From assembly GCA_910584235.1 (NCBI GenBank), contig CAJTZD010000018.1, positions 11,415 through 75,414 on the forward strand: a stretch of 64,000 bases of DNA, given 5' to 3'. The notes beneath the pieces are model-generated. The model saw only the letters and a list, made by a program, of their open reading frames with translations. It searched no databases and had not been told where the DNA came from. Made by a program: the position numbers and the translations under genes. Within the stretch, counting starts at the first letter, position 1. Each line of letters starts with the position of its first letter. The DNA is from an uncultured Acetatifactor sp. (lineage in GTDB: Bacteria; Bacillota; Clostridia; Lachnospirales; Lachnospiraceae). Positions 18,149 to 26,214 of this stretch are shown one piece after another.

Positions 18149-19507
18149 TTATTCAAAAATATCGTTTAACTGATAGATCGTTTTCTCCCTGCCCGTGACC
18201 ACATAGACGATATCGCCCGCATTAAAATACGAGTTGCCGTTTGGAATCTCCATCCTGGCTCCTTTCGCGATGCACACCACCAGGACGCCTTTTTTCAGCT
18301 TCAGCATCTTCAGGGGCTTGCCGCAGTTATGGGTTCCCTCGTCCGCCAAAAACTCCATGGCCTCGGCCTGTCCGTCCGCTATGGTATGCACGGTCAGGGC
18401 TGCGCCGGTCTGGTTTTTCATGGCCCTCACATACTGCACGATGGTGTTGCAGCACAGCTCCTTTGGACTGATGACGCTCCCTAAGGACAGGCTGCCCAAA
18501 AGATCCGTGTTTTCAATGTGTCCCAGCTTGGTGATGACCTGGGGCACGCCGCAGCTCAGCCCATAGAGGGAGATGATCATGTTCAGTTCGTCCATACCGG
18601 TCATGGTGGCCAGGGCATCGCATTCGGAAATCCCCTCGCTCTCCAAAAAGAACTGGTTGCTGGAATCCCCCTGGGAGATGCAGGCATCCGGAAGCATAGT
18701 TGCAAGCTGTCTGCAGCGCTCCGGGTCCTGCTCGATGATCTGTACCTGGATGCCGCTGTTCTGGAGCTGCTTCGTCAGATAGAAGCTGACCCGCCCTCCG
18801 CCGCAGAGCATCACCCGCTTTACCTTATGAGTGACGATTCCCAGGTTCTTCAGCAGAACCGTCAGGATGTCCGTGAAAGCCGTTACATAGATGCGGTCTC
18901 CCTCCCGGAGCACGAAATTGCCTCCCGGAGCCACGGCCTTGCCGTCCCGCAGAACGGCGCACACCAGGGTCTTGCACTTCACGATGCCGTCCATATCGTT
19001 CAGGGCCACATCCTTAAGCTTGCTGCGGCCGTCTATCCGCAGTTCCACGATCTCCACCCGCCCCTTGGTGAAAGTGTCCCTTTTCAGAAAGCCCGGATAT
19101 TTCAGCAGACGTTCGATCTCCGTGGCCGCCTGGCGCTCCGGGTTCACCACCATGGACAGGGCGAACTTGTCGCGCATGACATAGATCTGGTTGGTGTATT
19201 CCGGATTACACACCCTGGCAATGGTGTGGATGTTGGCGTTCAGCCCGTGGGCTGTCATACAGCACAGGAGGTTCACTTCATCCGCCCCGGCCATGGCGAT
19301 CAGCAGATCCGCCTCTTTTACGCCCGCCTGCAGCAGCACCTCCATCGAAGCGCAGTTCCCATGGACTACCATGATGTCGTAACGTTCTTCGCTGGATTCC
19401 AATACTTTCAGATTGGAATCGATCAAAGTCAGGTCGTCTCCCTCAGCGGCCAGCTGGCGGGTCAGCGCGGCCCCCATCTTGCCATTGCCGGCAATAATTA
19501 TTTTCAT
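18149..19507 (-). CDS. trkA: Trk system potassium uptake regulatory protein TrkA
   Basis: A 453-residue cytoplasmic NAD(H)/nucleotide-binding regulator with two RCK (TrkA_N + TrkA_C) repeats. The first Rossmann fold starts KIIIAGNGKMGAAL, with the acidic residue in LIDSN. The second starts RVMLCGGGRVSFYL, with IIEQDPERC. The start at 19507 gives the standard MKIIIAG opening; an ATG 7 codons upstream has no better ribosome site. It forms an operon with trkH. A hairpin with a 9-bp stem (GCAGGAGGG/CCCTCCTGC, 19559-19586) lies 50 bases upstream and could affect its expression. Confidence 0.93.
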   Translation of the reverse strand: MKIIIAGNGKMGAALTRQLAAEGDDLTLIDSNLKVLESSEERYDIMVVHGNCASMEVLLQAGVKEADLLIAMAGADEVNLLCCMTAHGLNANIHTIARVCNPEYTNQIYVMRDKFALSMVVNPERQAATEIERLLKYPGFLKRDTFTKGRVEIVELRIDGRSKLKDVALNDMDGIVKCKTLVCAVLRDGKAVAPGGNFVLREGDRIYVTAFTDILTVLLKNLGIVTHKVKRVMLCGGGRVSFYLTKQLQNSGIQVQIIEQDPERCRQLATMLPDACISQGDSSNQFFLESEGISECDALATMTGMDELNMIISLYGLSCGVPQVITKLGHIENTDLLGSLSLGSVISPKELCCNTIVQYVRAMKNQTGAALTVHTIADGQAEAMEFLADEGTHNCGKPLKMLKLKKGVLVVCIAKGARMEIPNGNSYFNAGDIVYVVTGREKTIYQLNDIFE

Positions 19508-19558
19508 GGCTCTCAAACCTCGTTTCATCTGTCTTAGGAATGGTCTCCTGAACGCTTG

Positions 19559-19586
19559 AGCAGGAGGGGATTTTACCTCCCTCCTG
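19559..19586. other. GC-rich inverted repeat between the wall hydrolase gene and trkA
   Basis: GCAGGAGGG and CCCTCCTGC form a perfect 9-bp stem around a 10-base loop. It lies after the NlpC/P60 stop and before trkA in the direction of transcription. No T-run follows, so it is not a standard terminator. It could be a transcript-end stabiliser or a leader structure of trkA. Confidence 0.5.
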
Positions 19587-19657
19587 CGGCACTCATTTTT
19601 CTTCCATTATTTTTTTCCCGTTATTTTTCTTTCATTCATCCATCCGGGCATCCGGCC

Positions 19658-20995
19658 TTAGTTCACGATTCTGCGCACTGCCACGATGGACCTGTACTGG
19701 GCATTGCCGATTTTGATGCCTCCCACGGGATAAGGATTGCTGTTGCTGGCATGGACGATCATCCCGCTTCCGATGTACATGCCCACATGGTTGCCATAGC
19801 AGATCAGATCCCCCGGCTGGGCCTCGGCATAGCTCACTCCTCTGCCCGCGTTCTCCTGCTGATAAGAGGTTCTGGGAAGCTGATAGCCGAAGTCGGCGTA
19901 CACACGGTAGACAAAGCCGGAACAGTCCGCCCCGCCGGTCAGGCTGGTGCCGCCCATCACATAGGGATTGCCCACGAACTGGCAGGCGTAGTTGGCGATC
20001 TGCTTGCCCAGGTCGCTGCCCGCCGCGCCATTGATGGTAGCGGTGTAGTCGGTATTGTTGGAGGCGCCTGCCGGAGCGGTCCCGCCTCCGGTTCCTCCGC
20101 TTGCGGATGCCTGAAGCTGTCTGAGCTGGTCCTGATCCTGTTTCAGGCGCTGTGCTGCCGCAGCCGCTGCGGCCTTTGCCTGCTTGATCTCCTCATCGTA
20201 GTTGGCGGATTCCCGCTTCTTCTGCGCCAGCATGCCGTCCAGATAAGATTTCTGCCGATCCAGCTGTGTCTTATCCTCCATGAGCTGCTGCCTGTCCGAG
20301 GCCAGCTGCGTCCTGTCCGTCTCCAGCACGGCCCTGTCATTCTCCAGCCCCTCTTTCTGCTCCACCAGCAGATCCCACAGATCATGAACCTGGTTCTTTG
20401 TGGTGATATAGTCGGTCAGCACCCTGTTCTCGTACTCGTATACCTTTTCCGCCCTGTCCATCCGATTCAGAATGTCCGCAAGGCCCTTTCCCTCCAGCAG
20501 GGCATCCAGGTAGGACTTCTCCCCCATCTCGTACATCATCCGGGTACAGACAGCCATGTTCTCCCGCTGGGCTTCCTCCCTGTCCACGGCTGCCTCGTAC
20601 TCTGCCTCCGTCTGCCGGATCTCGTTCTCCGTTTGAGCGATCTCCTCCTCTTTTTGGGCGATCTCATTTTCCTTGGCGGCGAGCTCCGCTTCCTTTTCCG
20701 CAAGCTGTTGCTCCATGGCCTCTATGCTTGCCATGGTGTTGCCCAGTTCCGCGTTGAAGTCGTCTATCTGCTCCTGCAAAAGCTCCTGCTCCGTGACCAG
20801 CAGATCGAGTCTGTTATTGGCATTGTTCAGCTCATTGGTGTGCTGGCCGATCTGCCCCTGCACCTCGTCTATGGTGGTAGCCTCTGCAGTCAGGGGGCGG
20901 GAAATATCTCCCTGAAACAAGGCGGCGGTAAGGCCGCCTATCAATATGAAGTTAAGGAATTTCTTGTGTTTTTTTCTCATGAAATAGTACACCAT
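19658..20995 (-). CDS. Coiled-coil NlpC/P60 peptidoglycan hydrolase
   Basis: A secreted protein of about 445 residues. A signal peptide (KKHKKFLNFILIGGLTAALF) is followed by a 250-residue coiled coil rich in Glu and Gln, as in PcsB/CwlO-type hydrolases. A Gly/Ala/Thr linker and a C-terminal NlpC/P60 domain follow. The catalytic triad is visible: Cys358 in GADCSGFVYR, His403 in GNHVGMYIG and a later polar residue in VHASNSN. It should cut D-Glu to diamino-acid bonds in stem peptides. The coiled coil would hold it inactive until an FtsEX-like partner acts, as known for relatives. The start at 20995 is chosen for GGGAG 11 bases upstream; 20980 is also possible. Confidence 0.88.
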   Translation of the reverse strand: MVYYFMRKKHKKFLNFILIGGLTAALFQGDISRPLTAEATTIDEVQGQIGQHTNELNNANNRLDLLVTEQELLQEQIDDFNAELGNTMASIEAMEQQLAEKEAELAAKENEIAQKEEEIAQTENEIRQTEAEYEAAVDREEAQRENMAVCTRMMYEMGEKSYLDALLEGKGLADILNRMDRAEKVYEYENRVLTDYITTKNQVHDLWDLLVEQKEGLENDRAVLETDRTQLASDRQQLMEDKTQLDRQKSYLDGMLAQKKRESANYDEEIKQAKAAAAAAAQRLKQDQDQLRQLQASASGGTGGGTAPAGASNNTDYTATINGAAGSDLGKQIANYACQFVGNPYVMGGTSLTGGADCSGFVYRVYADFGYQLPRTSYQQENAGRGVSYAEAQPGDLICYGNHVGMYIGSGMIVHASNSNPYPVGGIKIGNAQYRSIVAVRRIVN

Positions 20996-21157
20996 ACTTT
21001 CGTGCGCTCCCGCGCACATAGGAATCAAAAGGTTTTGCGCTACCATCATACATGTGCACAGGCCGCAGGCAAGAATGGCCATTGGGCCGTGTCATGCAAA
21101 GATATCGTCATTTTATCATACTTCGCAACGATTTTCACCCATCAAAACCTTAAGATA

Positions 21158-22549
21158 TTATAAATCGCAGTTCTTCACCGTTCTGGGGAAAGGCACCACG
21201 TCCCGGATGTTCCCCATGCCCGTAAGGTACATGACGCAGCGCTCAAATCCCAGCCCGAAGCCCGCGTGGCGCACGGAACCGTACTTGCGCAGATCCAGGT
21301 AGAAGTCATAATCCTCCTTGCGAAGCCCCAGCTCCTCCATCCGCTTCTCCAGAAGCTCCAGCTTGTCCTCACGCTGGCTGCCTCCGATGATCTCCCCGAT
21401 GCCGGGCACCAGGCAGTCCATGGCCGCCACTGTCTTCCCGTCCTCGTTCAGCTTCATATAGAAAGCCTTGATCTCCTTGGGATAGTCCGTGACGAACACG
21501 GGACGCTTAAATACCTCCTCCGTGAGATACCGTTCATGCTCTGTCTGCAGATCGCAGCCCCAGCTCACCTTGTAGTCAAAGCTGTCGTTATGCTTCTCCA
21601 GGATTTCAATGGCCTCCGTATAGGTCACATGGGCAAAGTCGGAATTCGCCACATGCTCCAGGCGCTCCAAAAGCCCCTTGTCCACGAACTGGTTAAAGAA
21701 AGCCATCTCCTCCGGGGCGTTCTCCAGCACATAGCGGATGATATACTTCAGCATCCCCTCAGCCAGCATCATATCGTCCTTTAGATCCGCGAAAGCCATC
21801 TCCGGCTCGATCATCCAGAACTCCGCCGCATGGCGGGTGGTGTTGGAATTCTCCGCCCGGAACGTAGGGCCGAAAGTATATATGTTCTTGAACGCAAGCG
21901 CAAACGTCTCGCCGTTGAGCTGGCCGCTGACCGTGAGATTGGTGGGCTTGCCGAAGAAGTCCTGGGAGAAATCCACCTTGCCATCCGCGGTCTTCGGAAT
22001 ATCGTTTAAGTCCATGGTAGTCACCTGGAACATTTCGCCGGCGCCCTCGCAGTCGCTGCCTGTGATCAGGGGCGTATGCACATACACAAATCCCCTTTCC
22101 ATAAAGAAGCTGTGGATGGCGTAGGCGATGAGGGAGCGCACCCGGAATACCGCCTGGAACGTGTTGGTCCTGGGGCGCAGGTGGGATATGGTGCGCAGAT
22201 ACTCAAAGGTATGGCGCTTCTTCTGCAGAGGATAGTCCGCCGTGGAGGATCCCTCCACTGTGGCCTGCGTGGCCTGCATCTCAAAGGGCTGCTTTGCGCC
22301 CGGCGTCTCCACGATGGTGCCCTTTACGATCAGGGCCGCCCCCACATTGATCCGGCACAGCGCATCAAAATTCGGCAGGGCATGCCCGTACACTACCTGC
22401 AGCGGCTCAAAAAAGGTTCCGTCATTTATGATCAGAAATCCGAAATTCTTGGAGTCCCTGTTGCTTCTCACCCACCCGCCGATGGTCACCTCTTTGCCAA
22501 TGTACTCCCCGCGTCTGCGGTAAAGGTCTTTAATGTCTGTCAATTCCAT
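21158..22549 (-). CDS. asnS: Asparaginyl-tRNA synthetase
   Basis: A 463-residue class IIb aminoacyl-tRNA synthetase. The N-terminal OB-fold anticodon-binding domain spans residues 1-110 (IGGWVRSNRDSKNFGFLIIND). The catalytic core has motif 2 (FRAENSNTTRHAAEFWMIEPE) and motif 3 (GFGLGFERCVMYLTG). The residues that separate AsnRS from AspRS and the C-terminal FPRTVKNCDL fit AsnRS. The start at 22549 has GAGGAAAAT upstream and begins MELTDIKDLYRRRG. Many Firmicutes control this gene by a T-box; here the leader is instead a long imperfect hairpin (see 22630-22736). Confidence 0.96.
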   Translation of the reverse strand: MELTDIKDLYRRRGEYIGKEVTIGGWVRSNRDSKNFGFLIINDGTFFEPLQVVYGHALPNFDALCRINVGAALIVKGTIVETPGAKQPFEMQATQATVEGSSTADYPLQKKRHTFEYLRTISHLRPRTNTFQAVFRVRSLIAYAIHSFFMERGFVYVHTPLITGSDCEGAGEMFQVTTMDLNDIPKTADGKVDFSQDFFGKPTNLTVSGQLNGETFALAFKNIYTFGPTFRAENSNTTRHAAEFWMIEPEMAFADLKDDMMLAEGMLKYIIRYVLENAPEEMAFFNQFVDKGLLERLEHVANSDFAHVTYTEAIEILEKHNDSFDYKVSWGCDLQTEHERYLTEEVFKRPVFVTDYPKEIKAFYMKLNEDGKTVAAMDCLVPGIGEIIGGSQREDKLELLEKRMEELGLRKEDYDFYLDLRKYGSVRHAGFGLGFERCVMYLTGMGNIRDVVPFPRTVKNCDL

Positions 22550-22632
22550 ATTTTCCTCATTTCCGCGCGCCTCTTGCCTGCGCGCTGCTTTTACTGATGT
22601 GCCGGTGCACACTCTTCCCAAATCACGGTTAT

Positions 22633-22733
22633 ATACTGCAGACCGCCAGAATTTACAGTAACGCTACCCGAGAGATACCTGGCTGGCGCTCTGCAGTCGG
22701 GGCTTACTGCAAACTTAACTGGCCTGCAGTATA
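22633..22733 (-). promoter_or_regulatory. Long structured leader of asnS (imperfect palindrome)
   Basis: The outer arms TATACTGCAG and CTGCAGTATA pair perfectly (10 bp), continued by GCCAG/CTGGC past a 3-base bulge. They are followed inward by TTTGCAGTAA/TTACTGTAAA and CCCGA/TCGGG. The whole folds into one extended hairpin of about 100 bases. It begins at the predicted transcription start, so it should form the 5' end of the asnS mRNA. The T-box signature sequences are absent. It may be a regulatory RNA structure or a palindromic insertion element. Confidence 0.55.
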
Positions 22734-22737
22734 AAGT

Positions 22738-22746
22738 ATCATACCA
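22738..22746 (-). promoter_or_regulatory. Extended -10 promoter of asnS
   Basis: On the minus strand TGGTATGAT gives an extended -10 (TGn plus TATGAT, hexamer at 22743-22738). A convincing -35 box is not seen. Transcription would begin near 22731, at the outer edge of the leader palindrome. Confidence 0.5.
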
Positions 22747-22805
22747 CATTCTTTCCTTTATTAAAAGCATAAAAGCATTTCCGCCTGAATTTTTGTTGCT
22801 TTTTG

Positions 22806-22835
22806 TTGCTTATCCATATATATCTGTGCTAGAAT
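22806..22835 (+). promoter_or_regulatory. Promoter of the small membrane protein gene
   Basis: -35 TTGCTT (22806-22811) and -10 TAGAAT (22830-22835) with an 18-base spacer, 52 bases before the start codon at 22887. Confidence 0.55.
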
Positions 22836-22886
22836 AGAGGTAATCGGGCCGTCAGGCGAAACATACTCAAGGAGGCTTATCATAAT

Positions 22887-23363
22887 ATGAAACCATGGAT
22901 GATTGTACTGATCGTAGTGGCAGTGGTGCTCATCGCGCTGATTGTCGTGTTGTATTTCCTCGGAAAGAAAGCGCAGAAAAAGCAGGCCCAGCAGCAGGAG
23001 ATGCTGGAGGCCAACAAGCAGACCGTCTCTATGCTGATCATTGACAAGAAACGGATGAGGCTTAAGGATGCGGGGCTGCCCCAGATGGTGTTGGATCAGA
23101 CGCCCAAGCTCATGCGGCGCTCCAAGCTCCCCATCGTGAAAGTAAAAGTCGGCCCCCAGATCATGTCGCTGATCTGTGACGAGAAAATATTCGATACGGT
23201 GCCGGTGAAAAAAGAAGTAAAAGCTGTAGTCAGCGGTATCTATGTGCTGAGCGTCAAGGGGCTCCACGGCAAGATCGAAGTCCAGCCCGCCAAGAAGAAG
23301 AGCCGCTTCAGGCGCGCCCTGGAAGCCGCTCAGGAAAAGGCCGGGGCGAAGCCTTTGAAGTAA
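22887..23363 (+). CDS. Small single-pass membrane protein of unknown function
   Basis: A 158-residue protein. Residues 4-26 form one hydrophobic helix (MIVLIVVAVVLIALIVVLYF). A Lys/Gln-rich stretch follows, then a basic soluble domain of about 110 residues ending in a Lys/Arg-rich tail, presumably cytoplasmic. Ribosome site AAGGAGG is 11 bases upstream. The domain (LKDAGLPQMVLDQTPKLMRR, VKVGPQIMSLICDEK) looks like a conserved small family of Lachnospiraceae that I cannot name. It is divergent from asnS with its own promoter. Function is unknown. Confidence 0.75.
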   Translation: MKPWMIVLIVVAVVLIALIVVLYFLGKKAQKKQAQQQEMLEANKQTVSMLIIDKKRMRLKDAGLPQMVLDQTPKLMRRSKLPIVKVKVGPQIMSLICDEKIFDTVPVKKEVKAVVSGIYVLSVKGLHGKIEVQPAKKKSRFRRALEAAQEKAGAKPLK

Positions 23364-23384
23364 AAAGCAAAGCGGAGAAATCAA

Positions 23385-23825
23385 ATGGTGGCAAAGCGCC
23401 AGATGATAGAATTCCTGAAGAGAATCAACAAAGAGGAGGCCGTGACGCTCCTGGTGACAAGCCACGATATGGACGATCTGGAGGAGATGGCCAGGCGGAT
23501 CCTGATGATCTCCGGGGGCAGGCTTGTATACGACGGCAGCTTCGACGGCCTGCGGGAAATCGCGGGGAACCTGACCCGCCTCACCGTCACCACGGACGGA
23601 ACGAGGCCCGAGCTTGCCGGCTGCAGGCTCCTAATGGAAAGAACGGCGTGTTTGAATTTGAGGTAGATCTGGCCCCAGCTGCCCATCAGGGGGATACCGG
23701 AGCGGCTGTCCCGGGCGGAGGGAATCCTGGACATCGAAATCCGCAAGCCACCCATCGAGCAGGTAATCGCGCAGCTTTATCAGAACTGGAAGAAAGAGGA
23801 ACAAAAGGATACGGCAGATTTCTGA
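23385..23825 (+). pseudogene. Remnant of an ABC transporter ATPase (C-terminal part, two frameshifts)
   Basis: The first frame encodes KRQMIEFLKRINKEE, then the H-loop region TSHDMDDLEEMARRI and the start of a C-terminal domain, as in ABC-2-type export ATPases. Walker A, signature and Walker B are all missing, so the 5' two thirds are deleted. One lost A near 23633 shifts the frame into NGVFEFEVDLA. One extra C in the run at 23673-23676 shifts it again into LSRAEGILDIEIRKPPIEQ, which ends at 23825. Undoing both single-base changes restores a continuous family-like tail. No permease partner follows. The gene is clearly dead. Confidence 0.8.
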
Positions 23826-23896
23826 CTGCGCCGCGCTGTGCGCTGGCTGGCATGTAAGGCAGGGACTGTCAAGTACAGCGAGAAATATAAGGAAAC

Positions 23897-23935
23897 GTGT
23901 AGGGAAGCATGGACGCTGTCCATGCTTCCCTACAC
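23897..23935. repeat. Perfect 18-bp inverted repeat (hairpin)
   Basis: GTGTAGGGAAGCATGGAC and its exact complement flank a 3-base loop. No T-run follows on either strand, so it is not a standard terminator. An 8-bp direct repeat GAAATATA lies on both sides (23882-23889 and 24024-24031). Confidence 0.75.
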
Positions 23936-23942
23936 TCGTCTG

Positions 23943-24033
23943 CCAAGCCCATGTAAGGGCATTGAACACAGTCTCCCTGACTGTCTCCCTCGCAAAAGGG
24001 TATGTCTCTACCCTTGTCTCCTTGAAATATAGC
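23943..24033 (-). pseudogene. Fragment of an AlbA_2/AAA_4-type ATP-binding protein
   Basis: On the minus strand this stretch encodes KETRVETYPFARETVRETVF followed by NAL. It matches the pattern R.E..P.pReAvREAv.NALvH, the ATP-binding N-box of RecG-like/AlbA_2 (Schlafen-AAA_4) proteins. Only about 30 codons are preserved, with no start codon or ribosome site. It may come from the same kind of gene as the remnant at 26961-27885, which lacks precisely this section. Confidence 0.5.
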
Positions 24034-24046
24034 ATAAAACGAAATG

Positions 24047-24688
24047 TCAGCTGATCCTGGAATACCCAAAAGCATTGGCAAAAGCGTCAATGGGTTTCTT
24101 CTCCTCGCACATGGAACATTTTTCGGAGCTGTATGTCATATAGTCCGGAATATCCGCCGTAGTGAACAAGGAATTGACCGGAATCCCCACAATGCTGTTG
24201 GCAGCGCTGAACACCGCGCTGATTCCGCTTATGGAAGCGCCGTAATAGCTGAGGGTATGTATGGCTTTCGTCACCGTCTTTCCCGTGGTGGCGCTGGCCA
24301 GAAGGAGGAGTACGTTCTTATCCTTGACCATGGGCAGATAGTTGTCCCTGAACATCATCTGTCCCGACGTGGTGTACTCCGGCGTAATGATATAGATGGT
24401 CTTATGGGCGTTTCTGGAATAAATTCCTGCCCTGGTCAGCTCCTCCGCCAGAAAGGCGCCGATAATCTCACAGCCATCTATGCACACAATGGTATCCACC
24501 ACAGTCGATATCATGACCTGTCTGCCCAGTTCCCTCGCCACCATGGATGCCTCGCTAAGCCTGGATTTCAATGTTGTCATATCCAGAAAATAATTGACAT
24601 GGGAGTTGGGGGTTACAAAATGTCCCGGAATCGCCTTTAACTGGATATTCGGGTGGGCCTTGGAATAGATTTTGATCACTTCCTGCAT
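24047..24688 (-). CDS. Phosphoribosyltransferase-like protein (orotate PRTase family) with altered PRPP motif
   Basis: A 213-residue cytoplasmic protein with a type I PRTase fold. It is related to orotate phosphoribosyltransferases (RNAHKTIYIITPEYTTSGQ, then VLLLLASATTGKTVTKAI). In active enzymes the PRPP loop reads four hydrophobics, two acidic residues, then a TTG-type turn; here the acidic pair is replaced by Ala-Ser. A C-terminal KCSMC motif is unusual. The start at 24688 follows GAGGAGGTACGCGT. It has its own consensus promoter. It may be a regulatory or sensing relative rather than an enzyme. Classical pyrE function is doubtful. Confidence 0.75.
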   Translation of the reverse strand: MQEVIKIYSKAHPNIQLKAIPGHFVTPNSHVNYFLDMTTLKSRLSEASMVARELGRQVMISTVVDTIVCIDGCEIIGAFLAEELTRAGIYSRNAHKTIYIITPEYTTSGQMMFRDNYLPMVKDKNVLLLLASATTGKTVTKAIHTLSYYGASISGISAVFSAANSIVGIPVNSLFTTADIPDYMTYSSEKCSMCEEKKPIDAFANAFGYSRIS

Positions 24689-24744
24689 ACGCGTACCTCC
24701 TCTATAAGCTTGAAATTTACAGAATTTTTTCTGCACTTGTAATC

Positions 24745-24773
24745 ATTATACAGAAAATTTCTTCTTTCGTCAA
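24745..24773 (-). promoter_or_regulatory. Strong sigma-A promoter of the PRTase-like gene
   Basis: On the minus strand, -35 TTGACG (24773-24768) and -10 TATAAT (24750-24745) with a 17-base spacer. The predicted start lies about 50 bases before the start codon. Confidence 0.8.
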
Positions 24774-24845
24774 TAAGCGCCGACTATCAGCTTCGCCGGC
24801 TTTGTTTGATTTATACGCTTTGTTTTTAGATGCTTTGTTTTCAGG

Positions 24846-25083
24846 TGAAAACGCCGGGAAAGGCGTTTTCCGGGAATGCCTGGCCTACTGCATGTCCCGG
24901 ATTTCCAATATCCGCATCGACACCCACAGGGACAATGCCATCATGCGCCACCTCCTGGAAAAACATGGCTTTCAGGAATGCGGCATCATCTATGTGGAGG
25001 ATGGGAGCCCCCGGATTGCGTATCAAATCAATTGCCAATTGCATTCTTCTGTGAGTGCTAAATGCGGCCTTAAAATTCCCTGA
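24846..25083 (+). pseudogene. C-terminal fragment of a GNAT N-acetyltransferase
   Basis: The frame reads ENAGKGVFRECLAYC, then IRIDTHRDNAIMRHLLEKHG and GIIYVEDGSPRIAYQ. This is the acetyl-CoA-binding and C-terminal part of a GNAT acetyltransferase. About half of the normal 140-170 residues is missing at the N-terminus, and no ribosome site precedes the nearest ATG at 24802. It is one of several gene remnants in this stretch. Confidence 0.7.
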
Positions 25084-25125
25084 TTGCCTGGATGTGAAAC
25101 AGCCCTGAAGTTTTGTTTATCCTGC

Positions 25126-25154
25126 TTGCATTCCCATCCGGCATACGCTAAACT
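25126..25154 (+). promoter_or_regulatory. Probable promoter of the AraC regulator gene
   Basis: -35 TTGCAT (25126-25131) and -10 TAAACT (25149-25154) with a 17-base spacer, about 38 bases before the start codon. Confidence 0.45.
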
Positions 25155-25192
25155 GTTCTTATTCCTTTTGATACCATGGGAAAGAGGCCTTT

Positions 25193-26116
25193 ATGAAAAC
25201 TGTGCAAAAATTAGAATTTCAAACAGGAAGCAGGGAGGAACTGCTGCCGGATTTCGAATCCGCCTTTCCCTATATCGCCTCCAATGCGCAACTGGATCAA
25301 TATGCGGGGCGTTCCGTACCCTGGCACTGGCACAAGGCGGTAGAGCTTTTCTATATGGAAAGCGGTGCGCTGGAATATTACACTCCAAAACGGAAAGTCT
25401 TCTTTCCGGCAGGCTCCGGCGGTTTTGTGAATGCAAATGTCCTCCACATGACAAAAGCCATGTCCCGGACAGAGAAAAACATCCAGCGGCTCCATATTTT
25501 CGACCCTGCTCTGGTCTCCGGGATCAGCGGGGGCAGAATCCATAGAAAGTATGTTTTTCCGATCACTTCAAATCCTCAAATCGATATTTTTGTTTTCCAT
25601 CCCGAAGACTCCGGACAGGCGGATATCCTCCGTCTCTTAAAAGCTGCCTTTGCCCTGTCCGAGAACGGCTTCGGCTATGAAATAAAACTCCGGGAAGCCC
25701 TGTCCGAGATATGGCTGAAGCTCTTTGAACTGCTCTCTCCCTCCTTTGGCGGAAAGGAGAACTATGACCGGAACGATGAAAGGCTCAAACATATGCTGAT
25801 TTATATCCACGAGCATCTATCCGAAAAAATCGCCGTCTCAGAGCTTGCTGCAGTGGCCTGCCTAAGCGAAAGGGAGAGTTTTCGGCTGTTTAGCAGCTAT
25901 CTCCACACTACCCCCGCAAAGTATATCCAGAGCTGCCGCCTGCAGGAAGCCTGCCGGATGCTCATAAACAGCCAGAACACCATTGCAGATATCGGATACG
26001 CCTGCGGATTGGGGGACAGCAGCTATTTCGGCAAACTTTTTCGGGAGTACCAGAACTGCACTCCCGGAGAATATCGGAGAAAATGGCAGGATAATCATAT
26101 TTTATGTCCGAAATGA
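25193..26116 (+). CDS. AraC-family transcriptional regulator
   Basis: A 307-residue regulator. The N-terminal cupin-like ligand domain shows WHWHKAVELFYMESG and an FPAGSGGFVNANVLHM turn (residues 40-85). The C-terminal AraC domain (about residues 195-300) has two helix-turn-helix units ending IADIGYACGLGDSSYFGKLF with the family tail CTPGEYRR. Ribosome site AAAGAGG lies 5 bases before the ATG. The next gene is a NUDIX hydrolase 99 bases downstream; co-regulation is uncertain. Its targets and ligand are unknown; sugar or stress control is typical for the family. Confidence 0.92.
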   Translation: MKTVQKLEFQTGSREELLPDFESAFPYIASNAQLDQYAGRSVPWHWHKAVELFYMESGALEYYTPKRKVFFPAGSGGFVNANVLHMTKAMSRTEKNIQRLHIFDPALVSGISGGRIHRKYVFPITSNPQIDIFVFHPEDSGQADILRLLKAAFALSENGFGYEIKLREALSEIWLKLFELLSPSFGGKENYDRNDERLKHMLIYIHEHLSEKIAVSELAAVACLSERESFRLFSSYLHTTPAKYIQSCRLQEACRMLINSQNTIADIGYACGLGDSSYFGKLFREYQNCTPGEYRRKWQDNHILCPK

Positions 26117-26139
26117 CATAGAACGGCAGAAAAGTCTGC

Positions 26140-26153
26140 GCTATCATGATAGC
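26140..26153. other. Perfect 14-bp palindrome before the NUDIX gene
   Basis: GCTATCATGATAGC is a perfect palindrome, 62 bases before the NUDIX start and 24 after the AraC stop. It could be an operator. There is no T-run, so a terminator is unlikely. Confidence 0.35.
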
Positions 26154-26214
26154 ATGAAAAGCGGTTTGGAAAGCGGCATTTGAGATTACTGACCGGCACT
26201 GACAGGGAGGGCAT

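Noticed and set aside
19508..19657. c-di-AMP (ydaO) riboswitch before trkA or the wall hydrolase
   Set aside because: Such riboswitches often control these gene types, but only a simple hairpin and no ydaO core were seen.
19556..21163. A 535-codon open frame on the plus strand
   Set aside because: It is antisense to the NlpC/P60 gene, has biased composition and resembles no family. The minus-strand protein has a signal peptide, coiled coil and full catalytic motifs.
22550..22740. T-box riboswitch in front of asnS
   Set aside because: The structured leader is present, but the conserved T-box bulge and specifier-loop organisation could not be found.
24846..24869. Hairpin GAAAACGCC/GGCGTTTTC
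   Set aside because: It lies inside the GNAT coding remnant where it encodes the family motif ENAGKGVF, and no T-run follows.
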